From the NCBI RefSeq assembly GCF_048553275.1, contig NZ_JBLZMW010000010.1, forward strand, positions 118,762 through 182,761: DNA of 64,000 nucleotides, in the 5' to 3' direction. Under the pieces are notes generated by a model. It did not search any database and was not told the DNA's origin. It worked only from the letters and a program-made list of their open reading frames with translations. The position numbers and the translations under genes were made by a program. Shown one piece after another: positions 48,386-57,871 of this stretch; position 1 is the stretch's first letter, and every line of letters begins with the position of its first letter. Origin of the DNA: Pacificoceanicola sp048553275. GTDB taxonomy: Bacteria; Pseudomonadota; Alphaproteobacteria; Rhodobacterales; Rhodobacteraceae.

Positions 48386-49783
48386 TTACAGAAAGGCGTG
48401 CGCGTCATCGGCGCGCAGCGCATCGCAAACCGCCCCGGCGGCCTTGCGAACGGTCGAGACGGCAAGGTCGATCTCTTCCGGGGTGATGGTGAAAGGGGGT
48501 GAAAACGAAACGGCATCGCCATTGGGCAGGGCGCGGCTGATGACACCGTCATTGAGCGCCGCGCGTACGATACGTGGGCCAACCTGGAGCGATGGGTCGA
48601 ATTTTTGCCAGCCCTGCTTTGACGGGCGGGCAAATTCCACAGCGGCCATCAGACCCTTGCCGCGCACCTCGGCGACGATGGGAAGATCGGCGAAGGCCCG
48701 CGCCAGGGCGGCATTCAGGTAATCGCCCATTTCACCCGCGCGGGTGACAAGGTTTTCTTCTTCGACGATGTCCAGATTGGCCAAGGCCGCCGCCGCCATT
48801 ACCGGGTGCGCGGTATAGGTGTAGCCATGGCCGAACGCGCCGTATTTGGCCGCGCCCTCTCCGCTGATCACCTGCCAGACCTTGTCGCCCACGAGCACAC
48901 CGGAGAGCGGAGCATAGCCGGAGGTGATGCCCTTGGCGACGGACATCAGGTCGGGCGACATGCCCATCGCCTGCGCGCCGAACCATGATCCAAGTCGGCC
49001 GAACCCGCAGATCACCTCATCGGCGATCAACAGCACATCGTAGCGATCCAATACGGCCTGAATGGCCGGGAAATAACCCTCGGGCGGGACAATGACGCCG
49101 CCCGCGCCCATGACGGGCTCTGCGATGAAGGCGGCAACCGTTTCCGGCCCTTCGGCAAGGATCGTGTTTTCGAGTTCCTGTGCAAGGCGGGCCGAGAAGG
49201 CGGCATCCTCTTCGCCCTCCAGACGGGTCCAGATGCCGTGCGGCGCCGAGACGTGGCGGATCATCGGCAGCGGCAGGTCAAACCCCGCGTGCAGGCCCGG
49301 CAGGCCGGTCAGCCCCCCGGACAGGACCGTGACACCGTGATAGCCACGATCGCGGGCGATGATCTTTTTCTTCTCCGGCTTGCCCCGGGCGTTGTTGTAG
49401 TACCAGACCAGCTTGGCCTGTGTGTCATTGGCGTCGGAGCCGGACGCGCCGAAGAAGATCTTCGAAAACCCGCTTGGGGCCTTGGCCATCACGCGCTCCG
49501 CAAGAATGGCCGCGGGTTCCGTCGCCATCGAGCTGAAACCATGGAAGTAACTCAGCTTGCGCGCCTGATCGGCCAGAGCATCGGCGATGCGTTCGCGGCC
49601 ATAGCCGACGTTGACGCACCACAGCCCGGCCATTGCGTCGAGATGCCGCTTGCCGGTGTCGTCGGTGATCCAGCAGCCTTGCGCGCTCCGGGCCATCATC
49701 AAGGCACCGCTTTGTTCATGGCCTTGCGCGGCGCTGAAAGGGTGAAAGACGAAACGTCTGTCTAGATCGCGGGGATCGTTCAT
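48386..49783 (-). CDS. Class III PLP-dependent aminotransferase
   Basis: 465 aa omega-aminotransferase of the class III type. Marks: LDAMAGLWCVNVGYGRERIADAL, FFGASGSDANDTQAKLVWYYNNARG, IIARDRGYHGVT, LLIADEVICGFGRLGSWF and the PLP Lys in SVAKGITSGYAPLSG. It is close to the putrescine/beta-alanine:pyruvate group. Within the operon it could remove an amino group from the imported compound or its breakdown product, giving an aldehyde or keto acid for the SDRs. It follows the ATPase gene after 23 bases. Confidence 0.9.
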   Translation of the reverse strand: MNDPRDLDRRFVFHPFSAAQGHEQSGALMMARSAQGCWITDDTGKRHLDAMAGLWCVNVGYGRERIADALADQARKLSYFHGFSSMATEPAAILAERVMAKAPSGFSKIFFGASGSDANDTQAKLVWYYNNARGKPEKKKIIARDRGYHGVTVLSGGLTGLPGLHAGFDLPLPMIRHVSAPHGIWTRLEGEEDAAFSARLAQELENTILAEGPETVAAFIAEPVMGAGGVIVPPEGYFPAIQAVLDRYDVLLIADEVICGFGRLGSWFGAQAMGMSPDLMSVAKGITSGYAPLSGVLVGDKVWQVISGEGAAKYGAFGHGYTYTAHPVMAAAALANLDIVEEENLVTRAGEMGDYLNAALARAFADLPIVAEVRGKGLMAAVEFARPSKQGWQKFDPSLQVGPRIVRAALNDGVISRALPNGDAVSFSPPFTITPEEIDLAVSTVRKAAGAVCDALRADDAHAFL

Positions 49784-49806
49784 GCCCGTCCTCCTGTGCT
49801 TCGGGA

Positions 49807-50925
49807 TTACTTGGATCGCATCGGGATCACCGATGCGGGGGTGTGATCGAGATTGAGGCGCGCGCCGTTCTCCGTGGCTTCGAACAGATGAATGGCGTCC
49901 GGCTGAAACCGCAGGCCGACCAGCTGCCCGACATCAAGGCGACGCCCCGCCTCGGTGCGGGCGGCGATGCGGCTGCTGTCGGGCAGCTCCAGCGTGACGA
50001 TGGTCTCATGCCCGGTATTTTCCGCCAGCCGCACGATGGCAGGCAGATCCTCCGAGGAGGCGGGCGAGCCGATCCGGACAAACTCCGGACGGATGCCGAG
50101 AACCGACGCGCCGTTCTTCAGGCTCGGATCAAATGCCGTTCGGTCGATGGGCACGCGGTGACCGGCGATGACGAAATCGCCGCCCTCGACGGCACCCGCG
50201 ATCTGGTTCATCGGCGGGGTGCCGATAAAGCCCGCGACAAAGCGGTTGGCCGGGCGGTTGTAGATCACATCGGGCGTGTCGAATTGCTGGACAAGGCCGC
50301 CATGCATGACCGCGATCCGGCTCGCCATGGTCATGGCTTCCAGCTGATCGTGGGTGACGTAGACCATGGTTTTGCCGAGGCGACGGTGCAGTTCGATCAG
50401 CTCGGCCCGCATGTAGCTGCGCAGCTTGGCGTCGAGGTTCGAGAGCGGTTCATCGAGCAGGAAAACCCGCGGCTCGCGCACCAGGGCACGGCCAAGCGCG
50501 ACCCGCTGCTGCTGGCCCCCGGACAGCTGTTTCGGTTTGCGGTGCAGGACGCTTTCGAGCTGCAGCAGCTCGGCCGCCTTCTGCACGGCGTCTTCGCGGG
50601 CGCGCCCCTTGATGCCGCGTTTCTTGAGCGGGTAGGCAATGTTTTCGGCCACAGTCATGTGCGGGTAGAGCGCGTAGCTTTGGAAAACCATCGCGATGTC
50701 GCGCTTGCCGGGCGCAAGGTCGTTGACCACGCGGTCACCGATGCGGATCTCTCCGCTGGTCGGAAAGTCGAGCCCGGCCAGCATGCGCAGGGTCGTGGAC
50801 TTGCCGCATCCCGATGGTCCGAGAAGCGCGACGAATTCGCCGTCATGGATGTCGAGGTCCAGCTTTTCCAGCGCGACATAGGTGCCGAACCGTTTGTGGA
50901 CGTTCTGGAAGGTTACGTTGGCCAA
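49807..50925 (-). CDS. ABC transporter ATP-binding protein, UgpC/MalK family
   Basis: 372 aa ATPase of the second sugar-type importer. Walker A is GPSGCGKST, the Q-loop VFQSYALYPHMTV, signature LSGGQQQRVALGRALV, Walker B VFLLDEP and THDQLEAM. TOBE domain in the last 100 residues. The start is probably TTG at 50925 (AGGAG seven bases upstream) giving MANVTFQNVHKRFG; no in-frame ATG fits. Part of the operon 54096-45904, after the two permeases. Confidence 0.92.
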   Translation of the reverse strand: MANVTFQNVHKRFGTYVALEKLDLDIHDGEFVALLGPSGCGKSTTLRMLAGLDFPTSGEIRIGDRVVNDLAPGKRDIAMVFQSYALYPHMTVAENIAYPLKKRGIKGRAREDAVQKAAELLQLESVLHRKPKQLSGGQQQRVALGRALVREPRVFLLDEPLSNLDAKLRSYMRAELIELHRRLGKTMVYVTHDQLEAMTMASRIAVMHGGLVQQFDTPDVIYNRPANRFVAGFIGTPPMNQIAGAVEGGDFVIAGHRVPIDRTAFDPSLKNGASVLGIRPEFVRIGSPASSEDLPAIVRLAENTGHETIVTLELPDSSRIAARTEAGRRLDVGQLVGLRFQPDAIHLFEATENGARLNLDHTPASVIPMRSK

Positions 50926-50941
50926 TGGATGGCTCCTTTCT

Positions 50942-51769
50942 TCAGCCCTTGACGCCACCGGCACCGAAGCCGCTGGTCAGGTAGCTTTGCAGGAAGGCGA
51001 ACACGACGATGAGCGGCAGGCTCATCATCACCGAGGCCGCCATGAGCAGGGACCATTCGATGTTGAACGCCGAGATGAGCATGGACATCACGCCGGTGGT
51101 CAGCGGGGCGACGGAGTCGGAATTCACCAGAACCAGAGCGTAGAGATATTCGTTCCACGACAGGATGAAGGTGAAGAGCGCGGTGGAGATGATGCCCGGC
51201 AACAATTGCGGGAAGATCACATCGCGGAAGGCTCCGAGGCGCGAGGCGCCGTCGACCAACGCCGCGTTTTCCAGATCCTCGGGGATCCCTTCCATGAAGG
51301 AGCGCAGCAGCCAGAGCGCATAGGGCAGCGCAAAGGTGGTGTGGGCCAGGATCAGAGAGAACAGCGTGTTCGACAGGCCCAGGCTGACCATCATCAGGTA
51401 GAGCGGAATAATCAGCACCACCGAAGGCAACAGATAGGTGAACAGCACCAGCAGTGCCAACGTGTCGCGCCCGCGATAGGTGAAGCGCACCAGGCTATAG
51501 GCGCCGATGGTGCCGAGAAAGACAACAAACAGCGTCGTCGTCGTGGCCAGCACCACCGAATTGCGGAAATAGCGCAGGAATGGCGTTTCGCTCAGCAGCC
51601 GCCAATAGTGCTCGAAGGTGATGGTCTCCGGCAGCCAGGTCGGAGGGATGCGAAACAGTTCGGTCTGTGGTTTGACCGAGGTCACGATCATCCACAGCAG
51701 CGGGAAGGCGATCAGCAGGACAATTGACCATGTGACGAGGTTGAGCAGGACAGGACGCAGGAGCTTCAT
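50942..51769 (-). CDS. Sugar-type ABC transporter permease (MalG/UgpE-like)
   Basis: 275 aa, six membrane helices. EAA loop EDLENAALVDGASRLGAFRDVIFPQLLPGI and the family segment NEYLYALVL. It is the ordinary length for MalG-type permeases, unlike the one at 602. It overlaps the other permease by four bases. Substrate is not visible; the linked catabolic genes suggest a nitrogen-containing, sugar-like or opine-like compound. Confidence 0.92.
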   Translation of the reverse strand: MKLLRPVLLNLVTWSIVLLIAFPLLWMIVTSVKPQTELFRIPPTWLPETITFEHYWRLLSETPFLRYFRNSVVLATTTTLFVVFLGTIGAYSLVRFTYRGRDTLALLVLFTYLLPSVVLIIPLYLMMVSLGLSNTLFSLILAHTTFALPYALWLLRSFMEGIPEDLENAALVDGASRLGAFRDVIFPQLLPGIISTALFTFILSWNEYLYALVLVNSDSVAPLTTGVMSMLISAFNIEWSLLMAASVMMSLPLIVVFAFLQSYLTSGFGAGGVKG

Positions 51770-52683
51770 GCCGATTTCTCCTTGGTCTGGCGGATGTAGA
51801 GCAGCATGAACACGAGCATCACCAGCATCATGCCAACGGAATAAGCGGCGGCTTGGCCCATCTGATTCAGGCCAAAGGCTTCTTGGTAGACAAGCAGCGA
51901 CAGGGTCTGGGTCGATGTGACCGGCCCGCCGCCCGTGAGCAGGTAAAGCAGGTCGAATTCCTTGAAGTCCCAGATGGCGCGCAGCAGGATGATGACGGTC
52001 AGGACCGAGCGGAGCTGCGGCAACGTCACGTCCCAGAACCGGGCAATCGGGCCTGCGCCATCAATGCGCGAGGCTTCGTAGAGGTTCTCCGGAATGGTCT
52101 GGAGCCGGGCGAGCACGGCAATGACAACGAAAGGGAAATACTTCCACGCCCCGACGAGGATCACGCCAATCATCGCATTGGGCATGGAGCCCAGCCAATC
52201 CACCGGCATGTCGATGATGCCGAGTTGCATCAGCCCGTGGTTCATCGCGCCATAAAGATCGTTGAACAGCCATTTCCACACCAGCACGGCGACAACCGTG
52301 GACAAAAAGTATGGGAACAGAACCAGCGAGCGCGCCAGCGAGCGAAACCAGATGTTCTGATGCAGAAGGAGGGCGAGACCGACGCCTGCGACGATCTGAA
52401 TGGTGAGCGTCCCGACGGTCCAGACCAGTGTAACGCCGAGCGAATGCCAGAATGCCTTTCCGGTCAGAAGCTCGATGTAATTGGCCGCGCCGACAAACCC
52501 GCCCTGCAGCGTGGGCGTGTAGATCGAGAACAGCGACAGGTAGATCGCCGCCAGAAGCGGATAGACGATGACCATCGAGAACACGAGGATCGTCGGTGCG
52601 ATCAAGAGCATTCCGAGTCGGGCATAGGCCCGCTCCAGCGGCGCGGCGACGCCTGCGGGCGGATCGGTGGTGATGACTGCCAT
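51766..52683 (-). CDS. Sugar-type ABC transporter permease (MalF/UgpA-like)
   Basis: 305 aa, six helices and the EAA loop ENLYEASRIDGAGPIARFWDVTLPQLRSVL. The ATG at 52683 follows AGGAGG. It pairs with the MalG-like permease and the binding protein at 52759. The short cytoplasmic N-terminus (AVITTDPPAGVAAPLERAYARLG) is usual for the family. Confidence 0.92.
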   Translation of the reverse strand: MAVITTDPPAGVAAPLERAYARLGMLLIAPTILVFSMVIVYPLLAAIYLSLFSIYTPTLQGGFVGAANYIELLTGKAFWHSLGVTLVWTVGTLTIQIVAGVGLALLLHQNIWFRSLARSLVLFPYFLSTVVAVLVWKWLFNDLYGAMNHGLMQLGIIDMPVDWLGSMPNAMIGVILVGAWKYFPFVVIAVLARLQTIPENLYEASRIDGAGPIARFWDVTLPQLRSVLTVIILLRAIWDFKEFDLLYLLTGGGPVTSTQTLSLLVYQEAFGLNQMGQAAAYSVGMMLVMLVFMLLYIRQTKEKSA

Positions 52684-52758
52684 GAAGCCTCCTGTGGGAA
52701 GTGTGGCCCGGCAGACCATTCACGGGTCGCCGGGCCGGTGTCTGGCGGGCCGAGGAGG

Positions 52759-54096
52759 TCAGCCTGCCATGATTTTTTCGATGCCCTTGGCGGTCTCGCC
52801 CAGAACGGCATCGACGTTTTCGTCATTCAACACGACGCGCTGAACCATTTCGGCGATGAGGCCGGAGTTCACGATCTCGCCGGCACGGGTGTTGGGTTGG
52901 TGCGCAGTGCTCTCCCAGCCCAGATTGAACCCGTTCGCTGCGGCGGTGGACATGATGTCCACTTCGGCGGAGTACTTTTCGATGATCGGATTGTCCTGAT
53001 AGGCGGGCATCTCCGCGATGCTCGACAGCACCGGAAGCACGTGACCGGGGGCTGCGTGCAGCTGCTGGATGTAGCCTTCGGGATCGAAGAGGAAGGCGGC
53101 AAACTGCTTGGTCGCTTCCATGTGGTTCGCGGCCTTGGGAATGAACACCGACGGGAAGTCGTTGAAGGTCCAGGGGTCGATATCGGCGGATTTGGTCGGA
53201 TATGTGTCGCAGGTCACATGATCCGCGATGGCCGGATTTTGGTTGACGACATTGATCAGCACGCGCCCGGTATAGATGCCGGTGGCACAGGCGCCGGAGG
53301 TGAAGGCGGTCAGGCTGTCGCCCCAGCTGTAGTTGGTGGCGCCGGGCGGGCAATACTCACGCATGGCGCGGTAGAATTCCAGCGCGTCGCGGGTTTCCTG
53401 GCTGTCGATCGCCACATCGAGATCCGGGCTGAAGACCATGCCGCCAGCCTGATGGATCACGCCGATGAAAATCAGTGAGGTCATCGAATTGCGACCGTAG
53501 GGCAGGGGGGCGCCATAGATGCCGCCGCCTTGCATCTTGTTGCTGGCGGACAGAAGCTCGTCCCAGGTGCGCGGATTGGCGTCGATGCCCGCCTTCTCCA
53601 TGAGATCCTTGCGCAGCCAGATCACGTTGGCCGCCGAATTGCCGATGGAGGTGCCGGCATACTGACCCTTGTCGATTTCGTAGATGCGGTTGACGCCGGG
53701 ATAGAATTTGTCCGGCCCGATCATCTCGATGACATCGTTGAAGGGCTCCAGCAGGCCGTTGCGCCAGTAGTTGGACACGGCAAAGCTGGGCAGATGCGTG
53801 ACGACGTTCGGCACGTCGCCGCTCGCGAAGGCGGCGGCCAGCTGCGGAGCGTAGCCTTCGTCCGAGGTCTTCTCGAAAGCGACTTTGACGTTGCCGTGCA
53901 GGGCCTCGAAATTCGCGATCTGGGTCTTGTAGGCGGCCAGTTGCTCTGGCGACGACTGCGGCGACCACCAACGCAGGGTGATCTGTTCCTGTGCGTGAAT
54001 ACGGCGCGGCATGAGGGCGGCGGCGCCTGCCGCGGCCATTCCGGTCAGAACCGAGCGACGCGGTAGATCCGCGCTCATCCTTTTGGTGATGGTCAT
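52759..54096 (-). CDS. Extracellular solute-binding protein with RR-type signal
   Basis: 445 aa family-1 binding protein, first gene of the operon that continues to 45904. N-terminus MTITKRMSADLPRRSVLTGMAAAGAAALMPRRIHA: the RRSVLTG plus short hydrophobic stretch suits a twin-arginine signal, which is unusual but known for binding proteins. The mature part has TLRWWSPQSSPEQLAAYKTQIANFEALHGNVKV and PRTWDELLSASNKMQGGGIYG. Start at 54096 with GGGAG. It lies 22 bases from the composite IclR-type operator. Confidence 0.88.
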   Translation of the reverse strand: MTITKRMSADLPRRSVLTGMAAAGAAALMPRRIHAQEQITLRWWSPQSSPEQLAAYKTQIANFEALHGNVKVAFEKTSDEGYAPQLAAAFASGDVPNVVTHLPSFAVSNYWRNGLLEPFNDVIEMIGPDKFYPGVNRIYEIDKGQYAGTSIGNSAANVIWLRKDLMEKAGIDANPRTWDELLSASNKMQGGGIYGAPLPYGRNSMTSLIFIGVIHQAGGMVFSPDLDVAIDSQETRDALEFYRAMREYCPPGATNYSWGDSLTAFTSGACATGIYTGRVLINVVNQNPAIADHVTCDTYPTKSADIDPWTFNDFPSVFIPKAANHMEATKQFAAFLFDPEGYIQQLHAAPGHVLPVLSSIAEMPAYQDNPIIEKYSAEVDIMSTAAANGFNLGWESTAHQPNTRAGEIVNSGLIAEMVQRVVLNDENVDAVLGETAKGIEKIMAG

Positions 54097-54117
54097 GTGA
54101 CACTCCCTGTTGGCAAT

Positions 54118-54141
54118 GTTCGCATATCGAACATATGTTCG
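54118..54141 (+). promoter_or_regulatory. Composite IclR-type operator, divergent promoter
   Basis: GTTCG-CATATC-GAACATATGTTCG. The first 15 bases (GTTCGCATATCGAAC) form the inverted GTTCG/CGAAC pair of IclR/PcaR-type sites. The overlapping CGAACATATGTTCG (54128-54141) is a perfect palindrome. The site begins 22 bases before the binding-protein start on the other strand and lies between that operon and the IclR gene. Confidence 0.7.
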
Positions 54142-54230
54142 TATTATTGAACTCTGTAATTTCGAATCGCAAGCATTTTTGTTGATGCCCGGAATGAAAG
54201 ATCTCTTTCTCTTCGAGTTTGGCGGTGCTA

Positions 54231-54245
54231 GTTCGATATGCGCAC
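54231..54245 (+). promoter_or_regulatory. IclR-type operator, autoregulatory copy
   Basis: GTTCGATATGCGCAC is one mismatch from the reverse of GTTCGCATATCGAAC at 54118 and resembles the described PcaR/PobR-type consensus. It ends 17 bases before the IclR start, which fits autoregulation. Confidence 0.6.
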
Positions 54246-54262
54246 AAAGAGTGAGAGGCCCG

Positions 54263-55114
54263 ATGGCAAAATCCGTAAAGATCAATCCCGTTCAGGCCAG
54301 AAGCGATACACAGCTCGGCACCGTCGCTGCCGATGCGGGCGATGATCAGGAAAAGCTGTCCAGCCGCGATTTTGTCAGCTCGCTGTCCCGCGGCCTCGAA
54401 ATCCTGTCGAGTTTCAGCCGCACGTCGAAGAAAATGACACTGACCGAGGTGGCGAATGAAACCGGCATGAGCCGCGCCACCGCGCGCCGTTTTCTGCTGA
54501 CGCTGGTCAAGGAGGGCTATGTCGTCACCGATGGCAAGCTGTTCGATCTGACGCCGAAGGTGCTTGATCTGGGCTTTTCCGTGCTGTCCAAAATCGGCAT
54601 CTGGGACCGGGCGCGGCCCTTGATGGAGCGACTTTCAGAGCAGACCGGAGAGAGCTGCACGGCAGCGATCCTCGATGGTCTGGATGTGGTTTACGTGGCC
54701 GGTGTCCAGGCGCACAACATCATCGGCGTCGGGATCAGCGTCGGGAGCCGCCAGTCGGCCTTTTATACGGCGAATGGCCGGGTGTTGCTTGCGGCGCAGC
54801 CCGAGGAAAACTGGGACGGTATCATCGCGAATGCCCGCCTAGTGCCCCGCACCCGGCACAGCGTGACGAACAAGACCGAGTTGCGGGCGATCCTCGAACA
54901 GGTGCGCGAACAGGGGTGGTCCCTGGTCAATCAGGAGCTCGAAGAAGGGCTCTTGTCCATCGCTATTCCGCTCAAATATCGCTCCGGCGTCATGGCTGGG
55001 TCGATCAACATCGCGGTGCCGACCGTGCGTGCGACCCCCGAGACGATGATCGAGACGTATCTGCCGAAGCTCAAGGAAACCGCCGAGGACATTCAGAAGT
55101 CGCTGGCTTACTGA
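54263..55114 (+). CDS. IclR-family transcriptional regulator
   Basis: 283 aa regulator. Winged helix-turn-helix in SLSRGLEILSSF, LTEVANETGMSRATARRFLLTLVKEGYVV (about residues 45-100), then the effector domain with SVLSKIGIWDRARPLMERLSEQTGESCTAAILDGLDVVYVAG and YTANGRVLLAA. The N-terminal 35 residues before the HTH are longer than usual. It starts at the ATG at 54263. Its 3' end overlaps the convergent FAD-oxidoreductase gene by seven bases. Operator-like copies in its own promoter, at 58825 and at 41620 suggest local and distant targets. Confidence 0.92.
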   Translation: MAKSVKINPVQARSDTQLGTVAADAGDDQEKLSSRDFVSSLSRGLEILSSFSRTSKKMTLTEVANETGMSRATARRFLLTLVKEGYVVTDGKLFDLTPKVLDLGFSVLSKIGIWDRARPLMERLSEQTGESCTAAILDGLDVVYVAGVQAHNIIGVGISVGSRQSAFYTANGRVLLAAQPEENWDGIIANARLVPRTRHSVTNKTELRAILEQVREQGWSLVNQELEEGLLSIAIPLKYRSGVMAGSINIAVPTVRATPETMIETYLPKLKETAEDIQKSLAY

Positions 55115-56232
55115 CGCCACCGCTCCGGATCGAAGGGTGCGGGGTCGATCGTGGATGGCGTGCCGAGGGCCACGGCGGCGCCGGTTTGTCCGACGACGGG
55201 TCCGAGCGTATACCCTGCATCCCCCGGCAGCGCGAGAAACACGCGTCCACCGGGACGGGCCGCGCCGATCGTGGCCTTGCCATCGACGGGCGTGTTATAC
55301 CCGGCCCAGGTGCGCAGAATGCGCAGGCCGCCCACACCGGGTGCGATCCGCGAGGCCAGCGCCACATTGCCCATCAGGCTGTCGGAGCGAATGGTGGGGG
55401 TCCGCCCCGTCCCGTTGGCAAGACTGGCGGCCCATCCGCCACCGATCACCACCTGTCCTGAGCGGAATTGCTTGAGCGTGATGGGGCGTTCGGCGTGCTG
55501 GACGAGGTGGCGGATCTGGTAGTCGCCCGCCTCGGTGATATTCATGTGCAGCGGTTCGGGCGGCGTGGCGAGCGACAGGCCGAGCGGTTCCGTGAGCGAA
55601 CCCGCCCCCCAGGCCGCCGCGATCAGGATGGCTCCGGCGCGGTAGACGCGCGCGCCCTGTGCCTCCGGTCTCGCGCCATCGCTCAGGGAGGTGATGCGAT
55701 CCTCGATCATCTCGACACCTGAGGCCTTCAGGAGGTCTTGCATTTTGCGGTTTGCTATCAAAGGGTTGAGCTTGCCTTCATTGCGGCAAAGCTCGGCTCC
55801 GGCGATGTCCGGAGCAAGCCAGGGCGCGAGATCATGCAGCGCATCACGGTCGAGGATCTCGACATCGAGCCCCTTGCGGGCTTCGCGTTCGGCCTTCTGA
55901 TGCAGAAACGCCATTTGCTCAGGGTTCTCGGCAAGCATCAGCCCGCCTTCACGGGTGAGTTCGACGCCGCCAAGCCGCGCGTCGAGGGCTTCCCACGCCG
56001 TGACCGCCGAGAGATAGAGCGGAAGCGAGTTCTCCAGATTGTCGGCGAGATGCGGGTTGAGGCGCAGGAAGCGGCTTTGCATCTGCACGTGCAGGCTGCC
56101 GGCGTTGGCATGCGATCCGGCATTCCGCCTGCGATCGACAATGGTCACGCGCGCGCCCGCATCGGCAGCGGCAAGCGCCGCACATTGGCCGGTGATCCCG
56201 CCCCCGATGATGAGCAGATCCGGGTCAGCCAT
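55108..56232 (-). CDS. FAD-dependent amino-acid/opine-oxidase-like subunit (DadA/OoxB type)
   Basis: 374 aa DAO-fold flavoprotein. FAD loop LLIIGGGITGQCAALAAADAGARVTIVDRR (residues 5-34), then the substrate-domain pattern HMNITEAGDYQIRHLVQHAERPITLKQFRSGQVVIGGGWA and the C-terminal FAD motif LPGDAGYTLGPVVGQ. The start at 56232 overlaps the 2Fe-2S partner by eight bases, so this is the catalytic subunit of a two-component oxidase like opine oxidases (OoxAB) and D-hydroxyproline or hydrogen-cyanide-synthase-type dehydrogenases. It would oxidise an N-substituted or D-amino acid. Confidence 0.87.
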   Translation of the reverse strand: MADPDLLIIGGGITGQCAALAAADAGARVTIVDRRRNAGSHANAGSLHVQMQSRFLRLNPHLADNLENSLPLYLSAVTAWEALDARLGGVELTREGGLMLAENPEQMAFLHQKAEREARKGLDVEILDRDALHDLAPWLAPDIAGAELCRNEGKLNPLIANRKMQDLLKASGVEMIEDRITSLSDGARPEAQGARVYRAGAILIAAAWGAGSLTEPLGLSLATPPEPLHMNITEAGDYQIRHLVQHAERPITLKQFRSGQVVIGGGWAASLANGTGRTPTIRSDSLMGNVALASRIAPGVGGLRILRTWAGYNTPVDGKATIGAARPGGRVFLALPGDAGYTLGPVVGQTGAAVALGTPSTIDPAPFDPERWRQ

Positions 56233-57871
56233 CCTCTTGATCCAGGAGCGTTTCGGCGGCGGTGATCGCTGCGATGTCAACCGGTTTGATCGGAATGCGC
56301 GGCGCGAAATAGGACAGGTCTTCCAGCGGTTTGCCCAGCCTGCGAGCCATGATGCCTGCAACCACGGGCGCACAGTAGCGCCCCTGACAGCGGCCCATGC
56401 CGATGCGTGTGGCGCGCTTCAGGGCGCCAATGTCGGTCGGATCGTCCGCCAGAGCGGCATCGAGTTCGGCCTTTGTCACTTCTTCGCAGCGGCAGACATG
56501 GGTTTCGGGCGTGATGTCTTCGGGGCGCGGCAGGTCCGCGGAATAGACCCGCCAGAGCGCTTGTTGAAAGGCCCTGTGACGCTCAAGGTTGTCGTGATCC
56601 TGCGGAACCGGCGGCGCCCCGGCGGCGGCCCGGCCGGCAATGCGGCCTTCGACCATCGCGGCTGGCGCGCCACCCAACCCGCTGCAGTCGCCAATGGAAA
56701 ACACATTGGAAACAGAGGTTTCGCAGGTCCTGCTTCGTGTGACGCGCAGGTGGTCAAAGCGCGGATCATACTGCATGTCCGCCCCCAAAAGCCGCAGGAT
56801 CTCGTTTTGCGGTTGAAAGCCGAAATTGAGGCAGACAGCGTCGACCGTCACAGAGCGTTCGGCTCCACCCTGGACATAGCGCACGTGCAGCCCCTTTTCG
56901 GTCTTGCGGATTTCCGAAGGCAGCGTGTCATGCCGGGCGCGAATGCCTTTGCGGCGCAGGTTGGCGAGCATGGCGATACCCTTGCGCGCCAGGGCCGGAT
57001 CACGCCGCATCATGTCGAGCGCTGCCGGTGCACGGCGCCATGGGGCCGCTGCGGCCTCCGCCAGAACGGCAACATCGGCACCGCCGTCGGCCAGCTCCAG
57101 GGCAACCTGCGCCACCAGGGGTCCGTTGCCGAACAGCGCCACGCGCTTTCCCGGAAGGGTGCGATAGCTGCGCCAAAGCGTCTGCGCTGCGCCCACGGTC
57201 ATGACGCCGGGAAGCGTCCATCCCGGGATCATCAGGGGGCGCTCATAGGCGCCGGTGGCGATGATCAGCGTGCGGGGCGCAATGGCGTAGACGGCGTCTG
57301 GCGCTGTTGCCATGATCTGCGGCCCGTCGAACGCGCCCCAAACCTCGGTTTGTGCGAGGATCCGGGTGCCTGCGGTTAGCGCGGCCTCGACCAGCGCTTT
57401 GCCGCTCGCCTGTTGCGTGTCCAGCGGTGTCGCGCGCGGATCGCCGGATTGCTTGAAGTATTGACCGCCGGGCACCTTGCGTTCATCCAGAAGGACAACC
57501 TCGGCGCCTGCCTCGCGGGCGGCAATTGCGGCTGACAATCCACCGGCTCCGCCTCCGACGATCAGGACGTCGGGCGTCAGCTTTTGCGCCCTGCGAAGGA
57601 CCTGGGCGGGCGCGGTCAGGGGCGGGCGGGCGACTTGTGTCTGCACGACCATGCCATCCCGCGCGGGCGTCATGCAGGCGCGTTGGTTCGGGCGTCCATC
57701 CACCGTGACAAGGCAGTCCTGACAGACGCCCATGCCGCAAAACACCCCGCGCTGCGCGTCCTTTTCCGTCTTGCGAAAAGCACGGTAACCGGCCTGCGTC
57801 AACGCAGCGGCGAGCGAGTCCGTCTCGGCGCAGGATATTTCGGTGTCGTCGAAGGTGAAGAAAAGCGTCAT
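56225..57871 (-). CDS. 2Fe-2S / FAD oxidoreductase, opine-oxidase A-type (fused subunits)
   Basis: 548 aa. Residues 1-~90 are a small 2Fe-2S ferredoxin domain with CGMGVCQDC and the later Cys of RACM. Next comes a pyridine-nucleotide-disulfide-type FAD domain (VLIVGGGAGGLSAAIAAREAGAEVVLLDE, about 105-135, and FSIGDCSGLGG near the end). The C-terminus has a BFD-like Fe-S cluster region (CRCEEV ... GRCQGRYC). In related D-hydroxyproline and cyanide-synthase-type dehydrogenases the ferredoxin and FAD parts are often separate proteins; here they are fused. Start at 57871, overlapping the next gene (ATGA). Electron-transfer partner of the FAD subunit. Confidence 0.88.
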   Translation of the reverse strand: MTLFFTFDDTEISCAETDSLAAALTQAGYRAFRKTEKDAQRGVFCGMGVCQDCLVTVDGRPNQRACMTPARDGMVVQTQVARPPLTAPAQVLRRAQKLTPDVLIVGGGAGGLSAAIAAREAGAEVVLLDERKVPGGQYFKQSGDPRATPLDTQQASGKALVEAALTAGTRILAQTEVWGAFDGPQIMATAPDAVYAIAPRTLIIATGAYERPLMIPGWTLPGVMTVGAAQTLWRSYRTLPGKRVALFGNGPLVAQVALELADGGADVAVLAEAAAAPWRRAPAALDMMRRDPALARKGIAMLANLRRKGIRARHDTLPSEIRKTEKGLHVRYVQGGAERSVTVDAVCLNFGFQPQNEILRLLGADMQYDPRFDHLRVTRSRTCETSVSNVFSIGDCSGLGGAPAAMVEGRIAGRAAAGAPPVPQDHDNLERHRAFQQALWRVYSADLPRPEDITPETHVCRCEEVTKAELDAALADDPTDIGALKRATRIGMGRCQGRYCAPVVAGIMARRLGKPLEDLSYFAPRIPIKPVDIAAITAAETLLDQEDG